Under the pieces are notes generated by a model, which did not search any database, was not told where the DNA came from, and was given only the letters and a program-made list of their open reading frames with translations. Of a stretch of 64,000 bases of DNA, positions 27,042 through 35,836 are shown piece after piece (positions within the stretch are counted from its first letter, which is position 1; each line of letters begins with the position of its first letter). The translations under genes and the position numbers were made by a program. The DNA is from Virgibacillus sp. 7505 (lineage in GTDB: Bacteria > Bacillota > Bacilli > Bacillales > Amphibacillaceae): assembly GCF_002272135.1 (NCBI RefSeq), contig NZ_NPBF01000025.1, positions 248,001-312,000 of the forward strand, written 5' to 3'.

Positions 27042-27512
27042 ATGCATATCACATTACATAAAGCGACAGTGGCTGATGCGGAGCTGATCCATGAATGCCA
27101 GGTAGCAGCTTTTCAGCCTCTGCTTGATAAATATCAGGATATGGGCTCAAACCCTGCAAATGAGCCGCTGTCACGTACAATAGCCCGTATTAACAGAACC
27201 GACGGTGGATTTTACAAGATAAAAACAGAAGGGGAATTTGCGGGCGCAATTTGTCTTTTTTCGAAAGAACCAGGAACCTACTGGATTAGTCCAATCTTCA
27301 TTCATCCCAGCCACCAAGGAAAAGGAATTGCCCAGTATGTTCTTAAGCTGATAGAGACCATGTTTTCGGATGCAAGGATTTGGTGTTTGGCTACTTTGCG
27401 GGAAGAAAGGGGTAACTGTTATTTGTATGAGAAAATAGGATATCAGCTAACTGGTAGGGTACAGCCATTAAATGAACGGGCTACATTGATTTATTATGAG
27501 AAGCGGATTTAA
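27042..27512 (+). CDS. GNAT family N-acetyltransferase
   Basis: 156 residues; the acetyl-CoA motif is ISPIFIHPSHQGKGIAQYVL (Q-G-K-G-I) near residues 86-105, followed by the NCYLYEKIGYQ motif. First of three consecutive acetyltransferase genes in touching or overlapping order. Acceptor unknown. RBS AAAGGAGG is upstream of the ATG. Confidence 0.8.
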   Translation: MHITLHKATVADAELIHECQVAAFQPLLDKYQDMGSNPANEPLSRTIARINRTDGGFYKIKTEGEFAGAICLFSKEPGTYWISPIFIHPSHQGKGIAQYVLKLIETMFSDARIWCLATLREERGNCYLYEKIGYQLTGRVQPLNERATLIYYEKRI

Positions 27513-27516
27513 AGTG

Positions 27517-28026
27517 ATGCGGCGGGTGATTATGTGCAAAAACATTATGTTTGCCGAGAGAAAGCAGACTGGTCTCCATCCTTTTAATGAGCAAAGCAAA
27601 ACGGCATTAGCTGCTCTTTTTCATAAGGGTTTTCGCAATACAATAGATGCGGAATATGACAGCATGAGCGCCTATCTAGGTGAAATACAGGCTGTAATTG
27701 ATGGAAAGTACGGTGAATTCCTGCCTTCATGTTCTTATTTCTCTCAAACTGCAGAAGGTATCAACGGTGTTACGATGGTGACAATCTACCGCAGTTTTCC
27801 TTTGCTTGCTTATGTAGTCACTGCTCCTGAATGGCAAGGTAAAGGAGTAGCCACAAACTTGATTCAGTATAGTGAGCAGGGGTTGGGTCAACAAGGCTAT
27901 GAAACATTTTATCTGGTTGTGACCAAGCAGAATTATCGTGCCATATCACTTTATCGAACATTAGGATTCCGCGAAGCAGGGGAAGATTGGGATGTTATGT
28001 TGAGAAGGCGAGGGGAGCAGAAGTGA
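27517..28026 (+). CDS. GNAT family N-acetyltransferase
   Basis: About 169 residues. The acetyl-CoA motif APEWQGKGVATNLIQ and the C-terminal NYRAISLYRTLGFREAG are clear. The start is uncertain: in-frame ATGs exist at 27496 (inside the preceding gene), 27517 (just after its stop) and 27532; none has a strong ribosome site, so coupling to the upstream gene is likely. Its stop overlaps the next gene's GTG start as GTGA. Confidence 0.72.
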   Translation: MRRVIMCKNIMFAERKQTGLHPFNEQSKTALAALFHKGFRNTIDAEYDSMSAYLGEIQAVIDGKYGEFLPSCSYFSQTAEGINGVTMVTIYRSFPLLAYVVTAPEWQGKGVATNLIQYSEQGLGQQGYETFYLVVTKQNYRAISLYRTLGFREAGEDWDVMLRRRGEQK

Positions 28027-28547
28027 TTGAAGTGAGGTTAGTCGAAGAAAAGGATACTGCAGAACTTTTATCTTTGGAACTGCGTAATAAGGAGTTCTTT
28101 CAGCTATATACGGGTAGCCGTGATGATCATTTTTACACTTTGGAGGGACAACGGGAGCGTACTGATAGGGCTATTACTTCTGCCGCGGAGGATACTGGAT
28201 ATTCTTTTGTCATTCTATTGGATGGACATATAATCGGTATTATCATGCTGTCGGAGGTTGTGCGCTGGAATCTTCAGAGCTGCTGGATCGGCTATTTCCT
28301 TGATAAGGAACAAAACGGAAAAGGGTATATGACAGAGGCAGTCCGCCAAGTAGTATCTATTGCGTTTAAAGAATTGGAATTCCATCGGTTAGAAGCAGGT
28401 GTCATGCCGCATAATATCGGTTCTATCAAGGTGCTGCTAAAAGCAGGCTTCCATAAGGAAGGTATCGCCAAGCAAAATGTCAAAATTAATGGAAAGTGGC
28501 AGGATCACCAAACTCTTGCTATCATTAACCCTCGGGACCTCATGTAA
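28023..28547 (+). CDS. GNAT family N-acetyltransferase, RimJ/RimL type
   Basis: 174 residues from GTG 28023. This start is chosen over a longer frame because AGGGGAG at 28011-28017 sits 5 bases upstream and the GTGA overlap couples it to the preceding gene. The RimJ-type layout is visible: VRLVEEKDTAELLSLE, GYFLDKEQNGKGYMTEAVRQVV, and MPHNIGSIKVLLKAGFHKEG. These enzymes acetylate N-termini of proteins or small amines; target unknown. Confidence 0.8.
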   Translation: MIEVRLVEEKDTAELLSLELRNKEFFQLYTGSRDDHFYTLEGQRERTDRAITSAAEDTGYSFVILLDGHIIGIIMLSEVVRWNLQSCWIGYFLDKEQNGKGYMTEAVRQVVSIAFKELEFHRLEAGVMPHNIGSIKVLLKAGFHKEGIAKQNVKINGKWQDHQTLAIINPRDLM

Positions 28548-28564
28548 AGAGGAGGGGAAATAGG

Positions 28565-28756
28565 ATGAACAAATGGCTGCTTATAGCTGGAGTATTGATG
28601 GAAATCGTCGGTATTCTATTGATTTTGTTCTGGCGAGTTGATGATATGCTTGCGATTAGTACTGGTATAGTAATCATCGTCATAGGAGTGGTTCTTTTCC
28701 AGATAGGATATTGGCGTATCATAAAAGCTCGTAAAAGAGGAATGAAAAGAAGATAA
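28565..28756 (+). CDS. hypothetical small membrane protein
   Basis: 63 residues with two hydrophobic helices (LLIAGVLMEIVGILLILFW and AISTGIVIIVIGVVLFQIGYW) and a very basic C-terminus (KARKRGMKRR), which should face the cytoplasm. It is 17 bases after the third acetyltransferase and directly before a terminator. Function unknown. Confidence 0.6.
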   Translation: MNKWLLIAGVLMEIVGILLILFWRVDDMLAISTGIVIIVIGVVLFQIGYWRIIKARKRGMKRR

Positions 28757-28758
28757 AG

Positions 28759-28797
28759 AAGCTGGCTGATGAGGAAGCTCATTCAGCTGGCTTTTTT
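28759..28797 (+). terminator. Rho-independent terminator
   Basis: Long stem around 28759-28774 and 28778-28792 with two G-U pairs and one bulge, GAAG loop, followed by a T6 run. Confidence 0.8.
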
Positions 28798-28868
28798 GTG
28801 TAAATTTACACTAAGACTGCCGATTGTTCTGCTATGCTAATGGTATCAGGCGTAAAGGGGTGTCATCA

Positions 28869-29248
28869 ATGAAGGTCAAGTCTCTTTCTATTACGATATA
28901 TCTTATATGCTGCTGTATCTTCCTCTCTTGTCATGCATTGAAGCCTCATCAGACCCTAATTCATCCGTTTCTATGAAAAACAAGAACTTAGATATTTTTA
29001 TTTGCAGTTCGGATCCTGTGTATCAAGAAACAAATGGAAAATATATTACAGAAGATTTCCGAAACGCAATACCAGCTGAGATACCAATAGCAGAAGAATC
29101 TTGGCTGGGAAATTTGCTGAATACTTTTTTTAATAAAGACACGCTAGAAATAATCTCTTCTGATACTGATCAAGCAAGTCCACAATTGATTAAGCAAAAG
29201 CCAATAAACCTTACACCTACATTTATTGTTTGCTGTCTGCCAATATGA
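28869..29248 (+). pseudogene. small lipoprotein-like gene, apparently frameshifted near its 5' end
   Basis: The ATG at 28869 has a good ribosome site (AAGGGG, 28855-28860) and starts a signal-like peptide MKVKSLSITIYLI, but this frame ends at 28976 after 35 codons. The frame offset by one lost base carries a lipobox-like PLLSC followed by about 100 polar residues up to 29248; its first ATG (28907) has no ribosome site. A one-base deletion near 28900-28912 would explain both halves. The family is not recognised. It could also be a sequencing error, or two unrelated short frames. Confidence 0.45.
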
Positions 29249-29393
29249 ACACTAGCCTGAATGCTGATCACCTCTTCTATTGTGATAGGTCATAAAGTCT
29301 ATTAAACACGAAATTTTAACCATTTTGTTGCTTGCATAGTGAATAATGCCTTGTGGATATTTGGCTATCCATATACCATTTCTACCAATTAAC

Positions 29394-29420
29394 TTTACAA
29401 ATCTGGAATATTGTCGATAT
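29394..29420 (+). promoter_or_regulatory. possible sigma-D promoter of the chemoreceptor gene
   Basis: The -10 element GTCGATAT (29413-29420) differs by one base from the sigma-D consensus GCCGATAT and lies 15 bases after TTTA (29394-29397), a weak match to TAAA. Chemoreceptor genes of Bacillus are commonly sigma-D dependent. Confidence 0.45.
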
Positions 29421-29461
29421 ATAGTAATAGAGTGAAATTTTATAAATAGGAGCATGATGTC

Positions 29462-30331
29462 ATGAGTATGCAAGTACATGAGCAAACGGAACAGGCATTG
29501 CATCCAATGTTGGACGCCTTCGTGAAAATAGGGCCGTTCTTGCAGGATCTAATCAATGAAGATGTCACGATTGGTATATATAACACAGAGAAGCTGGTTA
29601 TCAATTTCCCGGCTAAGACCTTTTCATTGAATGTTACACCCGGAGATCCATTGATGGATGGGGATATCGTAACAGCGGCAATCCGGCAGAATAAGAATCA
29701 ATATGCAGTCGTTCCGGAAGAGCTTTTTGGTGTCAGTATCATCGCCCGGGCTATTCCGCTTCACGATGAAGCAGGGAATGTAATCGGCGGTGTTGGAGTC
29801 GGTTTGAGCATTGATAGTGCAAATCAATTGTCCTCGATTGCTTCAAACCTTTCTAACGTTATTGGCGATGTGACAGCAACAATTCAGGATATGGCGCAAT
29901 CCATCTCAGGTTTGGCAGAAGGCATGAATTACATATCCAAGAAAGCTTCTGAGGTAACCGAAAGCGTAGATACAATCGAGGAAGTATCCAACGTAGTTAA
30001 AGGTATTGCGGATCAAAGCAACTTGCTTGGTCTCAATGCTGCTATTGAAGCTGCACGAGCTGGAGAACAGGGCCGCGGATTCAGTGTAGTTGCAGATGAA
30101 ATCCGCAAGATGGCAACTGGGTCCAAGGACCAGGTTACCGAGATTCATCAGATTACCGAGAAAATTAAAACTGTCATCGGTAAGCTGAGCAATTCCATTC
30201 AAGAAGCAAATGCAGAGTCAGATACACAATCAGCTGCTATTGAAGAGCTGACAGCAACGATGGAAGAAATCAATGCAAATGTGAAAACTCTGGCAAATCT
30301 CGCAAAAGAGAATATCTCAATCAAAGAATAA
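29462..30331 (+). CDS. yfmS: soluble methyl-accepting chemotaxis protein (YfmS-like)
   Basis: 289 residues without membrane segments, unlike most chemoreceptors. The N-terminal half is a small sensor domain ([25 protein letters not shown]); the C-terminal half is the signalling coiled coil with the hairpin tip [39 protein letters not shown] region near residues 178-220, which binds CheA/CheW. The size and the neighbouring aldehyde dehydrogenase gene match the yfmS-yfmT pair of B. subtilis. AGGAG precedes the ATG. Confidence 0.85.
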   Translation: MSMQVHEQTEQALHPMLDAFVKIGPFLQDLINEDVTIGIYNTEKLVINFPAKTFSLNVTPGDPLMDGDIVTAAIRQNKNQYAVVPEELFGVSIIARAIPLHDEAGNVIGGVGVGLSIDSANQLSSIASNLSNVIGDVTATIQDMAQSISGLAEGMNYISKKASEVTESVDTIEEVSNVVKGIADQSNLLGLNAAIEAARAGEQGRGFSVVADEIRKMATGSKDQVTEIHQITEKIKTVIGKLSNSIQEANAESDTQSAAIEELTATMEEINANVKTLANLAKENISIKE

Positions 30332-30345
30332 TAGAGGTGACCAAC

Positions 30346-31806
30346 ATGGAAAATTTCAAGCACTTGAACAGTCAGTATATTAACGGAGAATGGCGTGAAG
30401 GCCAGAGCAGCGTGAAAATGGAGAACCGCAATCCATATAACGGTGAGCTTATCGCAACTTATCAAGCAGCCAGCTTGGATGATTTGAATGAGGCGTATGA
30501 AGCTTCTGCCCGGATTCAGAAAGAATGGGCGAAAACGAACCCGGTAGCACAGCGTGCTGTCTTTGAAAAGGCAGTTGCTTATCTTGAAGCGAATCATGAG
30601 GCATTTGTTGAGACTATCATTGAGGAAATTGGCGGTACAAGACTGAAGGCTGAATTCGAAATTGGTCTCGTTACAAATATCATCAAGGAAGCATCTACAT
30701 TCCCATTCCGCATGAACGGCCAAATTCTTCCGTCACCGATTGATGGCAAGGAAAACCGTGTGTATCGTGTGCCGGTTGGAGTTGTTGGTGTTATCAGCCC
30801 ATTCAACTTCCCATTCTTCCTATCCATGAAGTCTGTTGCGACTGCATTGGCAGCTGGTAATGGTGTTGTATTGAAACCGCATGAGCATACAGCAATTACT
30901 GGCGGTACGATGATTGCGAAGCTTTTCGAGGAAGCTGGCCTTCCGAAGGGCTTGCTGAATGTGATTGTGACAGAAATCAGTGAAATCGGTGATAACTTCG
31001 TAGAGCATCCGATTCCGCGTGCTGTTTCCTTCACAGGCTCTACTAAAGTCGGTAAACATATCGGAATGGTAGCAGGTAAGAATTTGAAAGAGGCGCATTT
31101 GGAGCTTGGCGGCAACAGTGCATTGGTGGTTTTAGAGGATGCAGATATGGAACTTGCAGTCAGTGCAGCTGTATTCAGCCGTTTCACGCACCAAGGCCAA
31201 ATCTGTATGTCTGCCAACCGTCTGATTGTGCATGAAGATGTGTATGATGAATTCGTTGAAAAGTATTTGGCAAAGGTTTCCACGCTTACTTGCGGTGATC
31301 CGAAAGATCCAAGTACTATCATCGGACCTCTTATCAATGAACAGCAAGTGAAAACGACGGTAGCATTGATTGAGAAGGGTATCGAAGAAGGTGCAACACC
31401 TTTAATCAAAGGTAAAGTTGAAGGAAACATTGTCGAGCCAGTAGTATTTGGCGATGTGACACCAGATATGACACTTGCAAACGAAGAACTGTTTGCCCCG
31501 GTCGTTAGCATATTGAAGGTGAAAAGTGATGAAGAAGTGCTAGCTTATGCAAATAACAGTGACTATGGCTTGAGCGGCGCAATCCACACTAGAGATGTGG
31601 AGCGCGGTGCGGAGCTTGCGAAACAAATGGATACAGGTATGATCCACATCAACGATGGTACGATCAATGATGAACCGACAGTCGCATTCGGCGGCGTGAA
31701 GAACTCCGGACTTGGCCGCCTGAATGGCGAGTGGAGCCTCGATGCATTCACAACGACAAAATGGATCAGCATTCAGCACGATCGCAGACAATATCCGTAT
31801 AGCTAA
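30346..31806 (+). CDS. yfmT: aldehyde dehydrogenase (YfmT, vanillin dehydrogenase-like)
   Basis: 486 residues from the ATG at 30346, chosen because AGAGGTGA lies 5 bases upstream; a GTG at 30337 falls within that site. The NAD-dependent ALDH family is clear: SPFNFPFFLSMKSVATALAAGN near residue 145, SFTGSTKVG near 226, LELGGNSALVVL with the general-base Glu near 250, and the nucleophile Cys in HQGQICMSANR near 285. The B. subtilis homologue oxidises aromatic aldehydes such as vanillin. Pairing with a chemoreceptor suggests sensing and use of such compounds (inference). Confidence 0.86.
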   Translation: MENFKHLNSQYINGEWREGQSSVKMENRNPYNGELIATYQAASLDDLNEAYEASARIQKEWAKTNPVAQRAVFEKAVAYLEANHEAFVETIIEEIGGTRLKAEFEIGLVTNIIKEASTFPFRMNGQILPSPIDGKENRVYRVPVGVVGVISPFNFPFFLSMKSVATALAAGNGVVLKPHEHTAITGGTMIAKLFEEAGLPKGLLNVIVTEISEIGDNFVEHPIPRAVSFTGSTKVGKHIGMVAGKNLKEAHLELGGNSALVVLEDADMELAVSAAVFSRFTHQGQICMSANRLIVHEDVYDEFVEKYLAKVSTLTCGDPKDPSTIIGPLINEQQVKTTVALIEKGIEEGATPLIKGKVEGNIVEPVVFGDVTPDMTLANEELFAPVVSILKVKSDEEVLAYANNSDYGLSGAIHTRDVERGAELAKQMDTGMIHINDGTINDEPTVAFGGVKNSGLGRLNGEWSLDAFTTTKWISIQHDRRQYPYS

Positions 31807-31807
31807 T

Positions 31808-31840
31808 AAAAAAAGACCCACAGCTGTGGGTCTTTTTTTT
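31808..31840. terminator. bidirectional terminator
   Basis: Perfect inverted repeat centred on CAGCTG: A7-GACCCACAG paired with CTGTGGGTC-T8. It lies between the aldehyde dehydrogenase gene and the convergent cupin gene and has U-tracts on both strands. Confidence 0.92.
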
Positions 31841-31844
31841 TATG

Positions 31845-32324
31845 CTATTCCGCGGCCATGGCTTCCTTTTTGGTTCGGTGGATTGTGCCGTAGGGATGCT
31901 CAGGCGGAGCGTAAATTGAGTACAGCTTCAAAGGGGCTTGACCGGTATTTATAACGTTGTGCCAGGTTCCAGCAGGGACAAAGATGGCAAAATCATCTTG
32001 AACATATTGCTGATAGTTTAAGTAGTCTTTCCTAGGACCCATTTGAACTAGCCCATGACCGGATTCAATGCGTAGGAATTGATCAACATTCGGATGTCTC
32101 TCCAAACCGATATCTTCTCCTGGTCTGATGCTCATCAAAGTGACCTGGAGGTGCTTTCCAGTCCAGATAGCTGTCCGGAAGAAGCGATTATGCTCTGTAG
32201 CTTGTTCGATGTCGACAACATATGGTGAATTTCCGTGATCGTGTATTGGCTGCTGCCACTGATAATTGCGCCAATCGTTTGGACTTGGGTACCCGTAATA
32301 GTGGGACTGATTTCTATAATACAT
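31845..32324 (-). CDS. cupin domain protein
   Basis: 159 residues from the ATG at 32324, which has GGAGAAG just upstream on the minus strand; a longer frame to 32399 lacks such a site. The N-terminus is rich in Tyr, Trp, His and Asn (YYRNQSHYYGYPSPNDW). The cupin_2 barrel follows, with GEDIGLERHPNVDQFLRIESGHG as motif 1 and PAGTWHNVINTG as motif 2, giving His/Glu/His metal ligands. Reaction unknown. The aromatic N-terminus resembles those of some spore-associated proteins (weak inference). Confidence 0.75.
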   Translation of the reverse strand: MYYRNQSHYYGYPSPNDWRNYQWQQPIHDHGNSPYVVDIEQATEHNRFFRTAIWTGKHLQVTLMSIRPGEDIGLERHPNVDQFLRIESGHGLVQMGPRKDYLNYQQYVQDDFAIFVPAGTWHNVINTGQAPLKLYSIYAPPEHPYGTIHRTKKEAMAAE

Positions 32325-32439
32325 TTTTTCTTCTCCTTCGCTGCATTTATATCTTATCCTATGCTGTTGCCTACTCCGTGTTCTTATCAGAGGAGGCAAA
32401 TGAAAGAGTACAGGAGGTTTCCTGTACTCTAAACAGCAA

Positions 32440-34332
32440 TCATTTAGCTTTTGTTACTTCAATTCTCGGCATCTCTGGCTGTTTCATATCATTTCCCAAG
32501 AAATAACTTGTGTGCGGCGGCTGGTTATAGGCAACATTCTGCCAAGCCACGCCTAAGCGGTAAACAGGGTCATGCATCAAGGTAGGGAGTTTTTCTTCGG
32601 TCATGTCTGTTGTCGTGTAAAGGACGAGAGCGCTGCTGTCCTCAGTACGCCAGATGGCCTCCTCACGCCAGTCACCGATTAAATCAGCCTGGAGCGCAGG
32701 GTTCCCTTTTGTTCCATTGTTGGAATAAGTTCCTTCTGCATCAAGTAAAGTATCCAATTTTTCTGTCTCCGGGTTCCATTTTCCGATCAAGCCAGTGCCA
32801 GTTTGGATGCTTTCATCGAAAGTATGATCAAGAATCTCACGAGTCAAGTCGCCGTCCCACCAGATAGCAAAGTTGGCAGGAGGGATGTTCGTTGATATTT
32901 TCTCCCCTGAAGCAGCGTAAAGTCCTCCTGTCGGACTGTTCCAAGCCCCGTTAATTGCCCACATTTCGGCTCCAGGATAGCGAGGGTCGATGTCAGATGC
33001 AAGCCCGCGACCAACATCTATGTTTGTCGGGATGCCCCAGATCAGTTCTCCTGTCCGAGCATCGCGGAACTCTATACCTGCTTCATTCGGGTACGATTCA
33101 TGGACTTGGAATACTTCAAGCCCTGGTCGGCTTGGATCTAAATCGCTAAGATGCATGGCATCTCCGTGACCAAGACCGGTTGAATAGAGACCAGTTCCAT
33201 CATCGTCCAGCGCCATTGCGCCATAGATGATTTCATCTTTGCCGTCTTCGTCCACGTCTCCGATACTCAAATTATGATTACCCTGCTGTGCATATGCTTC
33301 GTTTCCAGGCGTTTCACTATTGAACATCCACTGCTTTTTCAGTTTTCCATCTTTATAGGTATATGCTGCAATGACTGTCTTTTCATAGTAGCCTCTGGCT
33401 TCAATGATACTCGGCGTTTTGCCATCCAGATACGCGACTCCGGCAAGGAAGCGATCGCCTCGGTTTCCGTAGCAGTCACCCCAATCGCAAATATCACCGC
33501 GGGCTGGCTCGTAGTCGATTGTTTGTTTGATCTTGCCTGTGTTACCTTCAAAGACGGTCAAATATTCTGGTCCTTCGAGGATATAGCCCGATGCATTGCG
33601 ATGATCAGCGTCAGGGTCTCCGATGACTTTACCCTGCGCATCTTTTGTACCGTCAGCTGTTTTGACGACAAGCTCGGATTTTCCGTTACCATCAAAATCA
33701 TAGACGAGCATTTGTGTGTAATGAGCACCTGCACGTATATTCTTGCCAAGATCAATTCGCCATTTATGGGTTCCATCCATTTCATAAGCATCGATGAAGA
33801 CATTGCCAGTGTAGCCAGAGCGGGAATTATCCTGCGCATTGGATGGATCCCATTTCAAAATGATTTCCCATTCGCCGTCGCCATCCAGATCACCGACACT
33901 GGCATCATTGGCATTGTAAGTATAAGATTTTCCATCCGGTGTTTTGCCATCGGCTGGCTTCTTGAGGGGAATATGCAGCTGATTGTCCTGCCATACTTTG
34001 ATATTATCCTGGTCCACACCTTTCCCGATTGCTTCTACACGATAGACGCTTTCCGCAGTGCCATCTTTGTCGAGGAAGTTCGTGCTGTGTTTCACTGGTT
34101 TCCGAGTGATTTTCTTACCGTCACGATAAATATGGAAGGAGGTTTTCTTCGTATCGTTCCCGAGGAATCTCCAGCTTAAGAAAATACCATCCTCCGTCTT
34201 AACGGCAACAGCTCCACGTTCCAAATATTCCATTTGCCTTTTAGGCAGTTTCTTGGCATCGGCAGAGAAGGGGATTGCGAATGTCAGCAGCAGGACGAGC
34301 AGCAATAACAGACATTTTTTCACTATAACCAT
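32440..34332 (-). CDS. yesW: secreted rhamnogalacturonan lyase, polysaccharide lyase family 11 (YesW-like)
   Basis: 630 residues. An N-terminal signal peptide (VKKCLLLLLVLLLTFAIPFSADA) precedes a YesW-type beta-propeller with repeated DxDGDGE/K calcium motifs (VGDLDGDGEWEI, VYDFDGNGKSEL, IGDVDEDGKDEI). This family cleaves the rhamnose-galacturonate backbone of pectin RG-I by beta-elimination. The signal peptide favours the secreted endo-acting YesW form over the intracellular exo-acting YesX. A cre-like site 15 bases upstream suggests catabolite repression. Monocistronic on the minus strand. Confidence 0.88.
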   Translation of the reverse strand: MVIVKKCLLLLLVLLLTFAIPFSADAKKLPKRQMEYLERGAVAVKTEDGIFLSWRFLGNDTKKTSFHIYRDGKKITRKPVKHSTNFLDKDGTAESVYRVEAIGKGVDQDNIKVWQDNQLHIPLKKPADGKTPDGKSYTYNANDASVGDLDGDGEWEIILKWDPSNAQDNSRSGYTGNVFIDAYEMDGTHKWRIDLGKNIRAGAHYTQMLVYDFDGNGKSELVVKTADGTKDAQGKVIGDPDADHRNASGYILEGPEYLTVFEGNTGKIKQTIDYEPARGDICDWGDCYGNRGDRFLAGVAYLDGKTPSIIEARGYYEKTVIAAYTYKDGKLKKQWMFNSETPGNEAYAQQGNHNLSIGDVDEDGKDEIIYGAMALDDDGTGLYSTGLGHGDAMHLSDLDPSRPGLEVFQVHESYPNEAGIEFRDARTGELIWGIPTNIDVGRGLASDIDPRYPGAEMWAINGAWNSPTGGLYAASGEKISTNIPPANFAIWWDGDLTREILDHTFDESIQTGTGLIGKWNPETEKLDTLLDAEGTYSNNGTKGNPALQADLIGDWREEAIWRTEDSSALVLYTTTDMTEEKLPTLMHDPVYRLGVAWQNVAYNQPPHTSYFLGNDMKQPEMPRIEVTKAK

Positions 34333-34346
34333 TCCTCTCCTTTTTA

Positions 34347-34361
34347 TTAAAGCGCTTTCAT
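34347..34361 (-). promoter_or_regulatory. cre-like box of the rhamnogalacturonan lyase gene
   Basis: Minus-strand ATGAAAGCGCTTTAA matches WTGNAANCGNWNNCW with one mismatch at the penultimate C. It lies between the start codon and the probable promoter, a position where CcpA blocks transcription. Confidence 0.65.
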
Positions 34362-34433
34362 TTTAATGCAGGAGATAGGTTAATTCTTATTAGACAAGGC
34401 AGTCGATTCTCATATATGGTTGTAAATATTTTA

Positions 34434-34461
34434 AAAGCCATGCCTGAGCAGGCATGGCTTT
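34434..34461 (-). terminator. Rho-independent terminator of the M20 dipeptidase operon
   Basis: An 11-bp perfect stem AAAGCCATGCC / GGCATGGCTTT with a 6-base loop just past the dipeptidase stop codon. The minus-strand U-tract is interrupted (CTTTTAAAATATTT). Confidence 0.75.
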
Positions 34462-34465
34462 GTTG

Positions 34466-35818
34466 CTACTTAGAATTCCCCAGTGTATGGATAACGTGAG
34501 CTGTACAATTGATGCCGTTCAAGAAGTAATCCACATCAAGGTTCTCGTTCGGCGAATGGTTATGCTGGTCAAAGTTCGCATATGGCACGATGATAGATGG
34601 CAGACCGAGAATCCCCGTCCACACATAATCCGGAAGGGAGCCGCCCATACTCGGCTGGATGAGCGGGTCTGTTTGGTAAGCATTCTCGACAGCGCTGATA
34701 ACTTTTTGCACAATCGGCAGCTCTGCTCTTGTGCGAGATGGCTGCATGCTGCCCAAATATGTAACCTCTACATCAGGCGCATAGGTTTGAACATGTTTTT
34801 GAATCTTTTCAAAGATATCGTTTGGATCCTGATCCACTACAAGCCTGATGTCCATTTTGAGCCGGGCTGTAGAAGGGATGATCGTTTTCGTTCCTTCACC
34901 TGTATAGCCGCTTTCCATTCCGAAGATATTGAAAGTGGGCTCGCCAGTCATCTTCTGGTAGTAGGATGGACCGTCCATGGCCAGTTCGGGATAGCCGATT
35001 TTCTCACCTAAGGACTTTTTGTCATAAGGGAGCTTTGTGAGCAGCTGTTCCTCATAAGCAGTAAACGGGCGGATCGCATCATAGAAACCTTCAATTTTGA
35101 CGTGACCGTCAGCATCACGCATCGTATGCATCAGTTCAATCAACTTCCAAGCAGGGTTGGGAACGATATTCCCAGTGTTGCCTGAATGATTATCACGATC
35201 TGCTCCTTTGGCATCGAATTGAATGGACAGCATCCCGCGTACCCCAAGCAGTACGAGCGGGGAAGAGCTATTATGGGATGGACCGTCAGATGTGTAGACA
35301 AGATCCGCTTGCAGCAATTCCTTATGCTCTTCCACGAAGGCTGCTAGATTTGTACTGCCTTTTTCTTCTTCTCCTTCAAAGACAAATTTAATATTGATGG
35401 GCAGCTCGCCGACTGTAGCCAAGTAGCTTTTGACACCGAACAGCTGCGCCATCAGCTGTCCCTTGTTATCGCCCACACCGCGGGCATAAATTTTGCCGTT
35501 GCGGATCTGGGGTTCGAATGGAGGGGAATCCCACGCATCGTAAGGTTCGGGTGGTTGAACATCGTAGTGGCCATAAATAAGCAAAGTGAAAGCTTCCGGA
35601 TCCTTGATCAATTCTCCGTAGACGACAGGATGGCCGGCTGTAGGGATGATTCTTGTATGGATCCCAAGTTCCTCCATCATCCCTTTCAATAGTTCAGCGC
35701 ATTCTTCGATACCGTCATTCTGTGTACTGATGCTCCGCTGGCGCAGCAAGGTGAACAGCTGGTCCAGGAAGTCTTGTTTGTTTGTTTCTATATAATCTTT
35801 TAATGCAGATGCGTTCAT
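34466..35818 (-). CDS. M20 family dipeptidase
   Basis: 450-residue metallopeptidase of the CNDP-like M20 group. Visible: LIYGHYDVQPP (first metal histidine and aspartate) near residue 77, ARGVGDNKGQ near residue 113, FEGEEEKGS with the catalytic and metal glutamates near residue 147, and PDYVWTGILGLPSIIVPY plus HNHSPNENL near the C-terminus. It should be a two-zinc cytoplasmic aminopeptidase or dipeptidase. It follows a predicted permease gene by 18 bases, suggesting uptake and hydrolysis of a dipeptide or acylated amino acid (inference). Confidence 0.85.
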   Translation of the reverse strand: MNASALKDYIETNKQDFLDQLFTLLRQRSISTQNDGIEECAELLKGMMEELGIHTRIIPTAGHPVVYGELIKDPEAFTLLIYGHYDVQPPEPYDAWDSPPFEPQIRNGKIYARGVGDNKGQLMAQLFGVKSYLATVGELPINIKFVFEGEEEKGSTNLAAFVEEHKELLQADLVYTSDGPSHNSSSPLVLLGVRGMLSIQFDAKGADRDNHSGNTGNIVPNPAWKLIELMHTMRDADGHVKIEGFYDAIRPFTAYEEQLLTKLPYDKKSLGEKIGYPELAMDGPSYYQKMTGEPTFNIFGMESGYTGEGTKTIIPSTARLKMDIRLVVDQDPNDIFEKIQKHVQTYAPDVEVTYLGSMQPSRTRAELPIVQKVISAVENAYQTDPLIQPSMGGSLPDYVWTGILGLPSIIVPYANFDQHNHSPNENLDVDYFLNGINCTAHVIHTLGNSK

Positions 35819-35836
35819 ATAATTCTCCTTTATTTC

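Noticed and set aside
29252-29503. 83-codon minus-strand frame opposite the start of the chemoreceptor gene.
   Set aside because: It overlaps the promoter and 5' end of yfmS, has no ribosome site and no recognisable domain.
30594-31511. 305-codon minus-strand frame opposite the aldehyde dehydrogenase gene.
   Set aside because: Low-complexity Ser/Thr/Pro composition typical of antisense shadows; the sense strand encodes a complete ALDH.
33274-34179. 301-codon plus-strand frame opposite the rhamnogalacturonan lyase gene.
   Set aside because: A shadow of the lyase coding strand; no ribosome site, and its residues look like a complement of the calcium-motif repeats.
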